Positions 16,903-26,497 are shown, counted from the first letter of the stretch. The stretch is 64,000 nt of DNA from Dokdonella_A sp049583635 (GCA_049583635.1 JBAUWF010000102.1:1-64000), one strand, 5' to 3'. Numbers and translations are program-made. The notes: generated by a model not told the origin, from the letters alone.

Positions 16903-18576
16903 ATGGCAAACACCGGGCCGGACCCCATCATGCACACGCTTCGCTGGTTGCCGATGACACTGGCACTTGCACTTGCAAGTTCCGCGGGTGCTCGCGAGAC
17001 CACGGTAAACCTTCCCGACATCGGCAGTTCCGCCGGTACCGTCATGTCGCCCGGGGATCAACGCGAATACGGCGCGAGCATGCTGCACGAGCTGCGTTCC
17101 TATGGGCTGGTCCTGGACGATCCCCTGCTTGACGATTATATCAATGCTGTCGGATACCGGCTCGTCGCACATAGCGACCGGCCAGATCTTTCGTTTACGT
17201 TTTTCATCCTGCGCGATCCGGAAATCAACGCATTCGCGGCACCCGGCGGTTATATCGCGGCAAACAGCGGAATGATCACGGCGATGCATCGCGAAGACGA
17301 ACTCGCCGCGATTCTCGCCCATGAGATAGCGCATATCACGCAACAACATCTGTTGCGTGCGTTCGAGGACGCCAAGAAGAGCAGCATTCCGATCGCTCTG
17401 GCGATGCTTGGAGCCATTGTCGCGACATCGCATCGCAACGATGACAGTGCCGGTGCGGCAATCGTGTCCGGTACCTCGCTGATCCAGCAGCGCCAGATCG
17501 ATTTCACCCGGCAGGACGAAACCGAAGCCGATCACGTCGGCATCCAGACACTTGCGCGTGCCGGTTTCGACCCGTTTGCCATGGCCGACACGTTTTCGAC
17601 GTTGCAGCGCGTCATGCGATCCAACGGTATTGATGTTCCGGAGTTCCTGCTGACCCACCCCGTGGACATCCACCGCATTGCAGACGCCAAGGCGCGAGCG
17701 AGTCAACTCACCGGCGAGGCCGATGATGCTCGCAACGGTCAGAGCGACACTGCGGTCGCACTGAGTAACTCGCCGCTGCTGCCGCTCGCGCAATTGCGCA
17801 ATATTGCGAAGGCGGGCGGCAAAACCGAAAAGATCGACTCACCCGGCGAAACCGGCGAAGCCTATTTCGAACTGATGCGCGAACGCGCCCGCGTACTCAG
17901 TGCGCCTTCCGCGGGCGCGATGGTCCGCTACTACGCGGACAACCTGCGCGACGACGCCAAGTTCGACACGCCCGCCAATCGCTACGGATATGCCCTTGCC
18001 CTCACCCGGGCGCATCAGTCAAAACAAGCAGTGGCCGAGATGCGCGCACTGATTGCCGAACAACCGGAACGCTCGGTTTTCCGCCTCGCGCTCGCCGATG
18101 CCGAGGACCAGAATGGCAATGAGAAGGCTGCCTCGTCGATTTACGAGGAGCTCAACCTGGATTTTCCGGGCAACCACATGATCGCGCTAGCCTACGCCAA
18201 ATCCCTGTTGGCGCGCGGCACCAGCAAGGCCGGCGGTCATGCGGCCGAATTGCTGCGACCGTTGCTCGATCGATTCGGTGATGATCCGGATCTGCAGCAG
18301 AGTTTCGGCCGAGCATGTCAGTTGTCGGGCGACAAGGTTCGCGCGACGGAAGCCTATTCCGAGGCGGCCTATCTCAACGGTCATGCGGAAGATGCACTCA
18401 ATCAGCTCAAGGCCCTGTTGAAGCAGTCGGAGCTGACCTACTACGAGCGCGCCCGCGTGGATGCACGCATCACCGCACTGACGCCAGTCGTGCTGGAGTT
18501 GCGCCAGCGTGGTGGCAAGCATCCCGACGACGACGGCTCCTCGCTGGTGCCCACCCTCGCCTGCTGTCGTCGGTGA
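16903..18576 (+). CDS. bepA: Periplasmic M48 zinc metalloprotease with TPR domain (BepA-like)
   Basis: 557 residues. Quality control of outer-membrane proteins in the periplasm, by analogy with E. coli BepA/YfgC. A signal peptide (LRWLPMTLALALASSAGA) is followed by the peptidase domain: AILAHEIAHITQQH near residue 140 with the HExxH zinc site, and ETEADHVGIQTLARAGFDP near residue 205 with the third ligand Glu. Residues 320-520 contain TPR-like helical repeats, as in BepA. The start at 16903 has a good AAGGTGG ribosome site; ATG 16930 would shorten the signal region. ppk1 follows after 31 bp, so they may share a transcript. Confidence 0.88.
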   Translation: MANTGPDPIMHTLRWLPMTLALALASSAGARETTVNLPDIGSSAGTVMSPGDQREYGASMLHELRSYGLVLDDPLLDDYINAVGYRLVAHSDRPDLSFTFFILRDPEINAFAAPGGYIAANSGMITAMHREDELAAILAHEIAHITQQHLLRAFEDAKKSSIPIALAMLGAIVATSHRNDDSAGAAIVSGTSLIQQRQIDFTRQDETEADHVGIQTLARAGFDPFAMADTFSTLQRVMRSNGIDVPEFLLTHPVDIHRIADAKARASQLTGEADDARNGQSDTAVALSNSPLLPLAQLRNIAKAGGKTEKIDSPGETGEAYFELMRERARVLSAPSAGAMVRYYADNLRDDAKFDTPANRYGYALALTRAHQSKQAVAEMRALIAEQPERSVFRLALADAEDQNGNEKAASSIYEELNLDFPGNHMIALAYAKSLLARGTSKAGGHAAELLRPLLDRFGDDPDLQQSFGRACQLSGDKVRATEAYSEAAYLNGHAEDALNQLKALLKQSELTYYERARVDARITALTPVVLELRQRGGKHPDDDGSSLVPTLACCRR

Positions 18577-18607
18577 GCACATCCACGACGATCCGGGAAA
18601 CAGCGAC

Positions 18608-20782
18608 ATGGGGCAAGGTGAGGGGCACTCGCACAACCGGCAAATTCGGCGCGACAACGCGCAGAGTCCAGCGACCGACTCATTGCGCACTGCTGCAACA
18701 GCAAACGGTGTGTCGAAAGCTCCCGATTTTCGCGATCCGCGTCTGTATCTGAACCGGGAGCTGGCTCAGCTCGAATTCATTTTCCGGGTTCTGGCGCAGG
18801 CTCAGGACTCCACATTGCCGCTGCTCGAGCGATTGCGTTATCTGTGTATCTCGTGCTCGGTTCTCGATGAATTCTTCGAAGTGCGTGTCGCGGTACTCAA
18901 GCAGCACTATGCGTTCGGCGAAGTACGCCCCGGTGCCGACGCGCTGGCACCGGTCGATGTACTCGCGCGTATCCGCGAACGCGCGTTGGCTCTGGTCAAG
19001 GCGCAGTACGATTTCTGGAACGACGCACTGTTGCCGGACCTCGAGCGCGAAGGCATTCGCTTTCTCGCAAGAGAACGCTGGACCGACAAACAGAAGCGCT
19101 GGCTGCAGGGCTATTTCCGTCACGAGATTCTGCCGGTACTGTCCCCACTGGGTCTGGATCCGTCCCATCCGTTCCCACGCATTCTCAACAAGAGCCTGAA
19201 TCTGGCGGTAGTTCTGGAAGGCCGCGATGCGTTCGGGCGCGAGGGTCACATGGCCCTCGTGCGCGCGCCGCGCTCGTTACCACGCATCATCCGCCTGCCG
19301 GACGAAGTCGCCGAGGCGCCATACGATTTTGCGTTCCTCTCCAGTGTGCTGCCCGAATTCATGAACGAGCTGTTCCCGGGCATGCAGGTCAAAGGCTCCT
19401 ATCAGTTTCGCGTGACCCGCAACAGTGAACTGGTGCTCGACGAAGAGGAAATCGAGAATCTGGCGCTGGCGCTGCGCGATGAACTGAAGGGGCGTGCCTA
19501 TGCGCGAGCGGTACGCCTTGAAATCGCGGACAATTGCCCGCACGGCATCGCGCGCATGCTGATGCACAACTTCGAACTTGGGGAACGCGACGTCTATCGG
19601 TGCCAAGGCCCGGTCAACGTCAGTCGCATCGATGTGATATACGATCAGGTGGAGCGCCCCGAACTCAAGTTCGCTCCGTTTACCCCTCGTACGCATCCGG
19701 CGATCGTCAAAGAGCGCAATCTGTTTGAAGCGATCCGCGACGGCGACATCCTGCTGCATCACCCGTTCGAGTCATTCGTCGCGGTATTGGAACTGGTACG
19801 CCAAGCCAGTCTCGATGCCAACGTACTGGCAATCAAGCTGACGCTGTACCGCGTTGGCAGCAATTCGCCTCTGATCGATTATCTGATTGAGGCCGCGCGT
19901 CTGGGCAAGGATGTGACCGTGGTGATCGAACTGCGCGCGCGGTTCGATGAAGAGGCCAATCTGCGCCTCGCCAATCGTCTTCAGGAAGCCGGCGTGCAGG
20001 TCGTCTACGGCGTAGTTGGTTACAAGACTCACGCCAAGATGCTGTTGATTGTCCGGCGTGAAAACGGCTCTTTGCACCGCTACGTGCATCTGGCCACCGG
20101 CAACTACCATCAGTTGACGTCGAAGATCTACACCGACTTCGGATTGATGACCGCCGATCCCGAGATCGGCGAAGACGCGCATCTGGTGTTTCTGCAATTG
20201 TCCGGGCTCGGGCCCGTGATCAATCTCAACTGTCTGCTGCAATCGCCGTTCACGCTGCACAAGGGACTCATGGCGCGCATCGAACGGGAAATCGAACACG
20301 CCGAGGCCGGTCGCCCGGCACAGCTCATCGCCAAGATAAACGCGCTCAACGAGCAAAGCGTGGTTGAACTCCTGTATCGCGCCTCTTGCGCCGGCGTTGA
20401 TATCGACCTGATCGTGCGCGGTGCTTGCGCGTTGCGCCCCGGCATTCCGGGCGTTTCCGAGAACATCCGCGTGCGCTCGATCGTCGGGCGCTTTCTCGAA
20501 CACAGTCGCGTGTACTGGTTTCGCAATGGCGACGAGCCGGAACTGTTCTGTTCAAGCGCGGACTGGATGGAGCGCAACCTGCTGCGCCGCATCGAAACCT
20601 GTTTTCCGATTCGCGATCCGGTGCTGGCCGAGCGCGTCTACGAGGAAGCACTGATCAACTACCTCGCCGACAACACCTGCGCCTGGCAACTCCAGGCCGA
20701 CGGTACCTACGTGCGCGTTACACCGCTCGACGATGCGCCACACAACGCGCAGCAGACGTTACTCGCCAAGTTCAGCGCGTAG
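18608..20782 (+). CDS. ppk: Polyphosphate kinase 1
   Basis: Makes inorganic polyphosphate from ATP. 724 residues from ATG 18608; the open frame extends upstream into the M48 gene, so the extra 33 codons are excluded. Motifs: LYLNRELAQLEFIFRVL near residue 45, VVGYKTHAKMLLIVRRE near residue 470 carrying the autophosphorylated His, RYVHLATGNYH near residue 490, and FLEHSRVYWFRNGDEPE near residue 630 with the second essential His. ppx follows after 308 bp on the same strand, giving a synthesis/degradation pair. Confidence 0.95.
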   Translation: MGQGEGHSHNRQIRRDNAQSPATDSLRTAATANGVSKAPDFRDPRLYLNRELAQLEFIFRVLAQAQDSTLPLLERLRYLCISCSVLDEFFEVRVAVLKQHYAFGEVRPGADALAPVDVLARIRERALALVKAQYDFWNDALLPDLEREGIRFLARERWTDKQKRWLQGYFRHEILPVLSPLGLDPSHPFPRILNKSLNLAVVLEGRDAFGREGHMALVRAPRSLPRIIRLPDEVAEAPYDFAFLSSVLPEFMNELFPGMQVKGSYQFRVTRNSELVLDEEEIENLALALRDELKGRAYARAVRLEIADNCPHGIARMLMHNFELGERDVYRCQGPVNVSRIDVIYDQVERPELKFAPFTPRTHPAIVKERNLFEAIRDGDILLHHPFESFVAVLELVRQASLDANVLAIKLTLYRVGSNSPLIDYLIEAARLGKDVTVVIELRARFDEEANLRLANRLQEAGVQVVYGVVGYKTHAKMLLIVRRENGSLHRYVHLATGNYHQLTSKIYTDFGLMTADPEIGEDAHLVFLQLSGLGPVINLNCLLQSPFTLHKGLMARIEREIEHAEAGRPAQLIAKINALNEQSVVELLYRASCAGVDIDLIVRGACALRPGIPGVSENIRVRSIVGRFLEHSRVYWFRNGDEPELFCSSADWMERNLLRRIETCFPIRDPVLAERVYEEALINYLADNTCAWQLQADGTYVRVTPLDDAPHNAQQTLLAKFSA

Positions 20783-21090
20783 CTGCCGTCGAAACTGCCG
20801 CTTGCTCGCTGGTCCGGCTTGGCCATGTCGAGCAAAACCCCGCCATCCGCCGGCACCTCCTCGCACAGCCGTGGGTTCGCCCATGCGGCGTCGCAGCTTT
20901 CCTTCCAGCGCCTGCTCGGAAAGAACCCGTCGCGCGCGCAACTTGGTGGAGAACGAGGCTTGGCGGGTTCCCCACATTTTCCTTCCAGCTGGAGCGCAGC
21001 AACCGCAGGCTGCAAGGTGGAAGCGATAGCGTCGCTGCGATCAACCGCGCCGGCATGCGACAATTCGGCATCCGTTCACCGGGATACAAC
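20783..21090. other. Gap between ppk and ppx with a 12-bp direct repeat
   Basis: No credible gene. The 12-mer TTTCCTTCCAGC occurs at 20898 and again at 20978, exactly 80 bp apart. No Pho box was recognised. The gap presumably holds ppx regulatory sequence. Confidence 0.35.
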
Positions 21091-22623
21091 GTGCAAGACG
21101 CCACACCGATGGAAATACGCGATGGCGAGTTGCTCGCGGCGGTCGATCTCGGCTCCAACAGCTTTCACCTTGTTGTTGCACGCTTCGAACACGGCGAGTT
21201 GCGCATTATCGACCGGTTGCGCGACAGCGTGTGTCTGGCCATGGGCCTGCGCGATGACGGTAGCCTCGATGCGGCACGGCGCGATCGCGCGCTGGCCTGT
21301 CTCGCACGTTTCGGACAGCGGTTGCGCGCGCTGTCGAGCAATCGTGTCCGCGCGGTAGCCACGAATACCGTGCGTCAACTGGCCAGACCGCAAGGTTTCC
21401 TGTTACCGGCCGAGACCGCGCTTGGTCATCCGATCGAGATCGTATCGGGCCGTGAGGAAGCACGCCTGATCTACCTCGGCGTTGCCCACGGATTGCCACG
21501 ATCGAATCAGCAACGTCTGGTCGTCGATATCGGTGGCGGCAGTACCGAATTCATCATCGGCCAAGGTTTCGAGACGATCGAGACCGAGAGTCTGCAAATC
21601 GGCTGCGTCGCGAGCACGTTGCGCTTCTTCGGCGATGGCCGCATCACCGCCAAGCGCTGGCGTCAAGCCCAGACCGAAATCGCGATCGAGCTCCAGCAAT
21701 TCATTGCGGCCTATCGCGCCCGCGGGTGGAGCGAGGCGATCGGATCATCAGGTACGGCCAAGGCGATCGACAATATCGCTCAGGCGAACGGCTGGAGCGA
21801 ACAGGGGATCTCGTCGGCAGCGCTGGTGAAACTACGCGATGCACTGATCGAGGCCGGCAGCATAGACAAGCTGAACATCAACGGCCTTGGCGGCGACCGC
21901 GCCAACGTCATTGTCGGCGGCGCAGTGATACTAGAGGCCGTTTTCGCGGGTTTCGAGCTCGAGTACATGAGCGCGTGCGAGACCGCCATGCGTGAGGGGC
22001 TGCTGTACGACATGCTCGGCCGCGCCCACCGGCGCGATCCACGCGCGGACAGCATCAATGCGTTGGCACAGCGCTACGCTGTGGACCGGACCCAGGCGGC
22101 CCGTGTGCGCGACGTTGCGCTGCGCCTGTTCGATCAATGTGCCGATGCCTGGCAACTCGGCGCGTCGGAACGCGAACTGCTGGCGTGGTGCGTCGACATC
22201 CACGAAATCGGACTGGCCATCGCGCACAGCCTGCATCACGTCCACGGCGCCTACATCGTTTCCCACTCCGATCTGGCCGGTTTCAGCCGGCAAAGCCAGC
22301 AGATGCTGGCCGCGATCGTGCGATCACACCGGCGCAAACCCGATCGCGCGAGCCTGGACACGCTGCCCGAGCGCTTGCGCCCGCTAGCGCGACGAATTAC
22401 GGCGTTGCTGCGATTGGCCGTCCTGCTCGAACGTCCGCGCGTCAGCGAATCGCTGCCACCACTCAAGCTCATCGTGGACGACAAGACAGCACGTCTGGAT
22501 CTGCCATCGACATGGCTGGACCGGCATCCGCTGACGCGCGCCGATCTTGAGAAGGAATGCGCCTACTTCAAGCATCTGGACATCAAGCTGCAGGTCGGTG
22601 CCGACGAGCGCGCCGTCGCGTAG
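21091..22623 (+). CDS. ppx: Exopolyphosphatase (Ppx/GppA family)
   Basis: Hydrolyses terminal phosphates of polyphosphate. 510 residues from GTG 21091, preceded by GGGAT; ATG 21109 or 21055 are alternatives. The ASKHA-fold N-terminus has LLAAVDLGSNSFHLVVARFE near residue 15 and VVDIGGGSTEFIIG near residue 145; the C-terminal HD-like helical domain has DIHEIGLAIAHSLHHVHGAY near residue 370. The length fits Ppx (about 510) as well as GppA; proximity to ppk favours Ppx. Confidence 0.93.
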   Translation: MQDATPMEIRDGELLAAVDLGSNSFHLVVARFEHGELRIIDRLRDSVCLAMGLRDDGSLDAARRDRALACLARFGQRLRALSSNRVRAVATNTVRQLARPQGFLLPAETALGHPIEIVSGREEARLIYLGVAHGLPRSNQQRLVVDIGGGSTEFIIGQGFETIETESLQIGCVASTLRFFGDGRITAKRWRQAQTEIAIELQQFIAAYRARGWSEAIGSSGTAKAIDNIAQANGWSEQGISSAALVKLRDALIEAGSIDKLNINGLGGDRANVIVGGAVILEAVFAGFELEYMSACETAMREGLLYDMLGRAHRRDPRADSINALAQRYAVDRTQAARVRDVALRLFDQCADAWQLGASERELLAWCVDIHEIGLAIAHSLHHVHGAYIVSHSDLAGFSRQSQQMLAAIVRSHRRKPDRASLDTLPERLRPLARRITALLRLAVLLERPRVSESLPPLKLIVDDKTARLDLPSTWLDRHPLTRADLEKECAYFKHLDIKLQVGADERAVA

Positions 22624-22678
22624 CGCGAGTGTGATGCGCGCCATGCTTTTCCCCGTGATACGCTGCGGCGCTCTTGTG

Positions 22679-22794
22679 GGATGGGTTGAGCGCAGCGATG
22701 CCCATCGCAATCGATCTCGGGACCACCGAGCCTCGCAAAACCCGTCGCTGTCAGCCTTGACCGCATGGGTATCGCTGCGCTCAACCCATCCTAC
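22679..22794. repeat. REP-like long inverted repeat
   Basis: Two 27-bp arms (22679-22705 and 22765-22791) are inverse complements with a single mismatch; the outer end reads ...CTCAACCCATCCTAC. The 59-bp centre is unique. Spurious frames through it give the typical WVERSDAH / SLRSTHPT peptides seen where this kind of repeat is mis-annotated as coding. A related shorter palindrome is at 24307. It lies between ppx and the cyclophilin gene. Confidence 0.75.
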
Positions 22795-22887
22795 ATCTCC
22801 GGCAATCCGGGACGTCCCGGCTCGGCACCGATGACGCCGCGAGCCGCAGCGCCTATCATTTACCGATCGCCACGGAGGATCCATCCC

Positions 22888-23529
22888 ATGTTCAAGCGTC
22901 CATTGCTGTTGCTCGCGTTGCTTCTGCCCGCACTCGCCTTTGCCCAGTCGAAAGCCACATCCAAACCCGACGCCAAGACGCCCAAGGCCACCAGCGCGGC
23001 CAAGGTCGCGAAAGCCGAGGCGCCAGCGGTCAATCCGAAAGTGTTGTTCAAGACCAGTCTCGGCGACATCACCGTCGAGCTGTATCCGGACAAGGCGCCA
23101 AAGACCGTCGACAATTTTCTCGGCTACGTCAAATCCGGCTTCTACGATGGTACGGTTTTCCATCGCGTCATCGCCAATTTCATGATTCAGGGTGGCGGCT
23201 TTACCAAGACCCTGCGCCAGAAGCCCACGCGTGCACCGATCGTGAACGAATCGAACAATGGGCTGAGCAATCTGGTCGGCACCCTTGCGATGGCCCGCAC
23301 CGCCGATCCGAATTCGGCCAGTGCTCAATTTTTCATCAATACGGTTGACAACAAGCGCCTGGACTACATCAGCGCAACCAATCCGGGCTATTGCGTATTC
23401 GGCAAGGTGGTCTCCGGCATGGACGTGGTCAAGAAAATCGACGCGGCGCCGACCGGCGCGCAGGGCCCGTTCCGCAGCGATGTACCGACCACGCCGATCG
23501 TGATCGAAAAGGCGGAGCTGGTGAAATAG
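22888..23529 (+). CDS. Periplasmic peptidyl-prolyl cis-trans isomerase (cyclophilin)
   Basis: 213 residues from ATG 22888 with CGGAGGA 9 bp upstream. Signal peptide FKRPLLLLALLLPALAFA, then a Lys/Ala-rich linker (residues 21-47), then the cyclophilin domain: VELYPDKAPKTVDNFLGYV, GTVFHRVIANFMIQGGG, LAMARTADPNSASAQFFINT. The catalytic Arg (FHR) and the FINT segment are present. It belongs to the PpiA class of folding helpers. It is 21 bp upstream of lpxH and likely co-transcribed, as in other Xanthomonadales. Confidence 0.93.
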   Translation: MFKRPLLLLALLLPALAFAQSKATSKPDAKTPKATSAAKVAKAEAPAVNPKVLFKTSLGDITVELYPDKAPKTVDNFLGYVKSGFYDGTVFHRVIANFMIQGGGFTKTLRQKPTRAPIVNESNNGLSNLVGTLAMARTADPNSASAQFFINTVDNKRLDYISATNPGYCVFGKVVSGMDVVKKIDAAPTGAQGPFRSDVPTTPIVIEKAELVK

Positions 23530-23550
23530 CCGGTCGAGCAGCCGCACCCG

Positions 23551-24285
23551 ATGGCACCGCCGCCGCGCACGCTGTTCATTTCCGATCTGCATCTGGACGA
23601 CAGCCGCCCGCAGATCACGCGGCTGTTTGTCGACTTCGTGCAGGGCGAGGCGAGTGCGGCGCAGGCGCTGTACATCCTCGGCGATCTGTTCGAGGCCTGG
23701 ATCGGCGACGACGCTTGTGATGCTACCTGCACGCAAGTCGCCGAAGGGCTGCATGAATTGCGCAATGCGGGCGTGCCGTGTTTCTTCATGCACGGTAATC
23801 GCGACTTCCTGCTCGGCGATGTCTGGGCACGCCGCGCCGGCATGGTCTTGCTGCCTGATCCAAGTGTGGTCGAAATCCAGGACGAACGCGTGCTACTGAC
23901 GCACGGCGATATGTTGTGCACGGACGACGCCGCGTACCAGGCGTTCCGCTCCGAATCGCATGCGCCGGCGTGGCAACGCGATTTTCTGGCACGTCCCGTT
24001 GCCGAACGCAACGCGTTCGCACGCGAGGCACGTGCAGAGAGTGCGCGCTACAAGAGCGAAGCCACGGAATCGATCATGGATGTCAATGCCGAGGCAGTCG
24101 CATCGGCGTTGCGCACGCACGATGTGCGACGAATGATCCACGGTCATACCCACCGCCCGGCCGTGCATCGTTTCGATCTCGATGGCGTCGCGGCCGAACG
24201 TATCGTGCTCGGCGACTGGTACGAACAGGGCAGCGTGTTGCGGGTCGATGAGAGCGGATACGAACTTGATGCCTTGGCCGGATAA
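23551..24285 (+). CDS. lpxH: UDP-2,3-diacylglucosamine diphosphatase
   Basis: Cleaves UDP-2,3-diacylglucosamine to lipid X in lipid A synthesis, a peripheral inner-membrane enzyme. 244 residues. Metallophosphoesterase motifs in order: ISDLHLDD (residues 10-17), GDLFEAWIGDD near residue 44, HGNRDFLLG near residue 82, LTHGDMLCTDD near residue 115 and IHGHTHRPAVH near residue 197. All metal ligands expected of LpxH are visible. Downstream of the cyclophilin gene; a short palindrome follows its stop. Confidence 0.95.
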   Translation: MAPPPRTLFISDLHLDDSRPQITRLFVDFVQGEASAAQALYILGDLFEAWIGDDACDATCTQVAEGLHELRNAGVPCFFMHGNRDFLLGDVWARRAGMVLLPDPSVVEIQDERVLLTHGDMLCTDDAAYQAFRSESHAPAWQRDFLARPVAERNAFAREARAESARYKSEATESIMDVNAEAVASALRTHDVRRMIHGHTHRPAVHRFDLDGVAAERIVLGDWYEQGSVLRVDESGYELDALAG

Positions 24286-24306
24286 GTGCGCACGCTGCGT
24301 GCCTCT

Positions 24307-24341
24307 GATGGGTTACGCCGCTGCGCGGCTAACCCATCCTA
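24307..24341. repeat. REP-like short palindrome after lpxH
   Basis: GATGGGTT and AACCCATC arms enclose GCCG/CGGC, followed by CTAC. The outer arms match the ends of the longer repeat at 22679-22794. It sits 21 bp after the lpxH stop and may also act as a transcript-end hairpin. Confidence 0.65.
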
Positions 24342-24404
24342 CGAAAGCGGGATCACGACAATGGCTGTAATGGTAAGGCCGCGCGATAATCGTCCTGATA
24401 TCCG

Positions 24405-25847
24405 CTATTTGGCGACGGTGCGTTGCGGGGGCGAGAGTTTATCCTTGCGCCCATCCTTGTAGACCACGCCGATGTAATACCAGTAGGCCTTGTGGTGTTC
24501 GACGTTGGTGTCGCGCCACTGATAGGTCGAACCGCTGTCCGGATGCGCGCGAATTGTCTTCGCATTCTGCAACACAAACGGGCCGTCCGCGCTGTCGCTG
24601 CGATAGATCTGGTACCCGTGCACGCCACCTTCATCGGTAGTCGACCATTTGAGCAATGGCCCAGTGCCGGACGGCGGCTCCATCGGAGCGGATGCGTGTT
24701 TGCTCATTGGCGCAGCGCCGGACTTGACCTGGGTTTCGCCGGCGATGGCGGCCGCGTGCTCGGAGCGGGACGAACTTCGTGATCCCTCAACGATCTTTGC
24801 GGTTCCCGTTTTTCCTGGCTGGGACGAGGCGATCGCCTTCTTTCTGTTTGCCTCGGTGGCCGCGTTGTTCGCATCGCTTTGTGCCGTTTCCGGGGGCCGT
24901 GCCGCTTGGAGGATCCCCCACACGTTGACCGCCAAGTTGCGGTTTGCGTCCGGCAATCGAATCGTCAGCGTGCCGCGCACGATACCCGGCTTCTGGTCGT
25001 TCGCTATGTGCAGGACCACGGATTTGCAAGCGGGCTTCGCCGGCTCGCAGTCTCTCGTCGTTGCCCGGCCGTTGAACCCGTCGAGTGTCATCTTCCCGAC
25101 GCGAAACGACTTGCCCTCGGCATGCGCTAGATCAAATGCGACATGACGATCCTTGCCGGGCGCGACGAAGCCGAACGAAACCGGATTCTTCTTCGGTGCG
25201 ACCGCGCCATGGATGTCGCCGGTCACTCGAACCCATGCTTCCTTCTGATTTGGCGTGTTGATCGCGAGTTTGATGTAGTCGTCGAGCACTGCCCACGGCG
25301 CATCTTTCCGGATCTTCACGTCGAGCGAGCGGCCATCCGGAGCAACTGTGGCATCGACAGCATCCGGTTTGCTGGTCATACGCAGGATGCGAAAATCCGC
25401 GCTATCGTGACTGGATAACTCGATGTCCTTTTCCGGCGTGTCCGACGCGATATTGACGTTCCCGAACGCAAGATTCGGCAGCAACTGATCCAGTGCAGTC
25501 AGCGCAAAACCATCCGCATGAGCGTACACGGCGCGGGCACCACCGTCCGCGCGACTGATTCGAAAGTAATGCTTTACATCGCCAACACCATTGCCGATGG
25601 CGATGTGAGCGGTGATGCTAGTCGTAGCGCCGGGAGACAGCTTGACGGTTGATGGAGTTGCCGTGTCCTCGGGCTGACCTGCCTTGATGTTCACGGAAAT
25701 CGGGTGCGCGCTCGAATTGTGCACGTGGAACGTGCATTCGGTCGAGTCGAACGCGTGCACTTCACCGAATTGACAGTTGTCGACAGTGATCGGGGCGGGC
25801 GCAGCTGTTGCCAGACCAGCCACCAGCACAATGTTCGTCAAAATCAT
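24405..25847 (-). CDS. Exported multidomain protein, Ig-like and fibronectin-III-like regions, function unknown
   Basis: 480 residues. Signal peptide MILTNIVLVAGLATAAPA. The N-terminal 110 residues (FGEVHAFDSTECTFHVHNSS) look like the immunoglobulin-like choice-of-anchor/DUF1573 group, with a second such segment near residues 215-315. A charged Ala/Ser-rich linker spans residues 320-390. The last 90 residues (LLKWSTTDEGGVHGYQIYRS, YWYYIGVVYKDG) resemble a fibronectin type III domain. A surface or periplasmic binding role is a guess. It lies downstream of a strong terminator, so it probably has its own promoter, which was not identified. Confidence 0.72.
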   Translation of the reverse strand: MILTNIVLVAGLATAAPAPITVDNCQFGEVHAFDSTECTFHVHNSSAHPISVNIKAGQPEDTATPSTVKLSPGATTSITAHIAIGNGVGDVKHYFRISRADGGARAVYAHADGFALTALDQLLPNLAFGNVNIASDTPEKDIELSSHDSADFRILRMTSKPDAVDATVAPDGRSLDVKIRKDAPWAVLDDYIKLAINTPNQKEAWVRVTGDIHGAVAPKKNPVSFGFVAPGKDRHVAFDLAHAEGKSFRVGKMTLDGFNGRATTRDCEPAKPACKSVVLHIANDQKPGIVRGTLTIRLPDANRNLAVNVWGILQAARPPETAQSDANNAATEANRKKAIASSQPGKTGTAKIVEGSRSSSRSEHAAAIAGETQVKSGAAPMSKHASAPMEPPSGTGPLLKWSTTDEGGVHGYQIYRSDSADGPFVLQNAKTIRAHPDSGSTYQWRDTNVEHHKAYWYYIGVVYKDGRKDKLSPPQRTVAK

Positions 25848-25884
25848 TCCGTAGAATCCAATGGCTCAAATTTCGAAATCTAAC

Positions 25885-25915
25885 CAAAAAAAAGCCCGGC
25901 CGAAACCGGGCTTTT
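25885..25915 (-). terminator. Rho-independent terminator (works on both strands)
   Basis: AAAGCCCGG and CCGGGCTTT arms around a CGAAA-type loop. On the minus strand eight T follow, ending the 26498/25946 transcript. On the plus strand four T follow, a weaker terminator. Confidence 0.88.
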
Positions 25916-25945
25916 CATGCATCGGCCCAGAAGGCCAATAGACGA

Positions 25946-26449
25946 TCAATCGATCGAGAAGTTCTGCAGCGTTACCGGCAGCGGTGTCGGTGTATCAAAG
26001 GAGAAAGTACCGCTTGGACCGGAACTGTCGGCCGGATTGCCCGACACTACAACGTAATAGGTGGTGCCTGGGTTCAACGGAGCACCAGCACCGTTATCGA
26101 CGGGCATCGAATACGGAACGGTTGGACCCGTGGCCGCCTCAAGCGGCGTTCCCGAGTCACCAGCGCAGGTTGTAAGCAAAAAGATGCCCGAATTGAAACT
26201 CGACGCGGTCACGGTAATCGAACCGGTCGCCATGCCATCGGACGTGAACTTGTAGATCGCATCGGGGCCAGGGCTCGGCAGCGGACCAAACGCACCGATG
26301 GGGTTACCGTAAGTGGACGTATCACCCGAGTAGGTGCCACCCGCCATAAGTTCTTGGGCCGTCGCACAGGTCTGGCCACCAGCCCCGGCAAAGGCCGCGG
26401 CCGGAGCGGCCAAGACGAGCGCTGCCACGGCAATTTGTAGTTTCTTCAT
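25946..26449 (-). CDS. Small exported protein with PPC-like domain, function unknown
   Basis: 167 residues from ATG 26449 (MKKLQIAVAALVLAAPAAAFA signal), GGAG about 10 bp upstream. The mature part begins CATAQEL...TYSGDTSTYGN and contains GPDAIYKF and TTYYVVVSG, a pattern seen in bacterial pre-peptidase C-terminal (PPC) type secreted domains. Two cysteines could be disulfide-linked. It ends with LPVTLQNFSID, a tail resembling the short conserved ends of some surface proteins. It is 48 bp downstream of the 26498 gene, within one unit bounded by the promoter at 27300 and the terminator at 25885. Confidence 0.75.
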   Translation of the reverse strand: MKKLQIAVAALVLAAPAAAFAGAGGQTCATAQELMAGGTYSGDTSTYGNPIGAFGPLPSPGPDAIYKFTSDGMATGSITVTASSFNSGIFLLTTCAGDSGTPLEAATGPTVPYSMPVDNGAGAPLNPGTTYYVVVSGNPADSSGPSGTFSFDTPTPLPVTLQNFSID

Positions 26450-26497
26450 ATCGATCACTCCAGATTATGGAACAGTAGGGCTTGTCGCGAGTTGCGC

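Noticed and set aside
16753..17793. 346-codon frame on the minus strand
   Set aside because: Lies entirely opposite the well-supported M48 protease gene; composition and sequence show no family features.
22384..23793. 469-codon minus-strand frame
   Set aside because: Opposite ppx, the repeat, the cyclophilin and lpxH; part of it is the WVERSDTH-type translation of the repeat.
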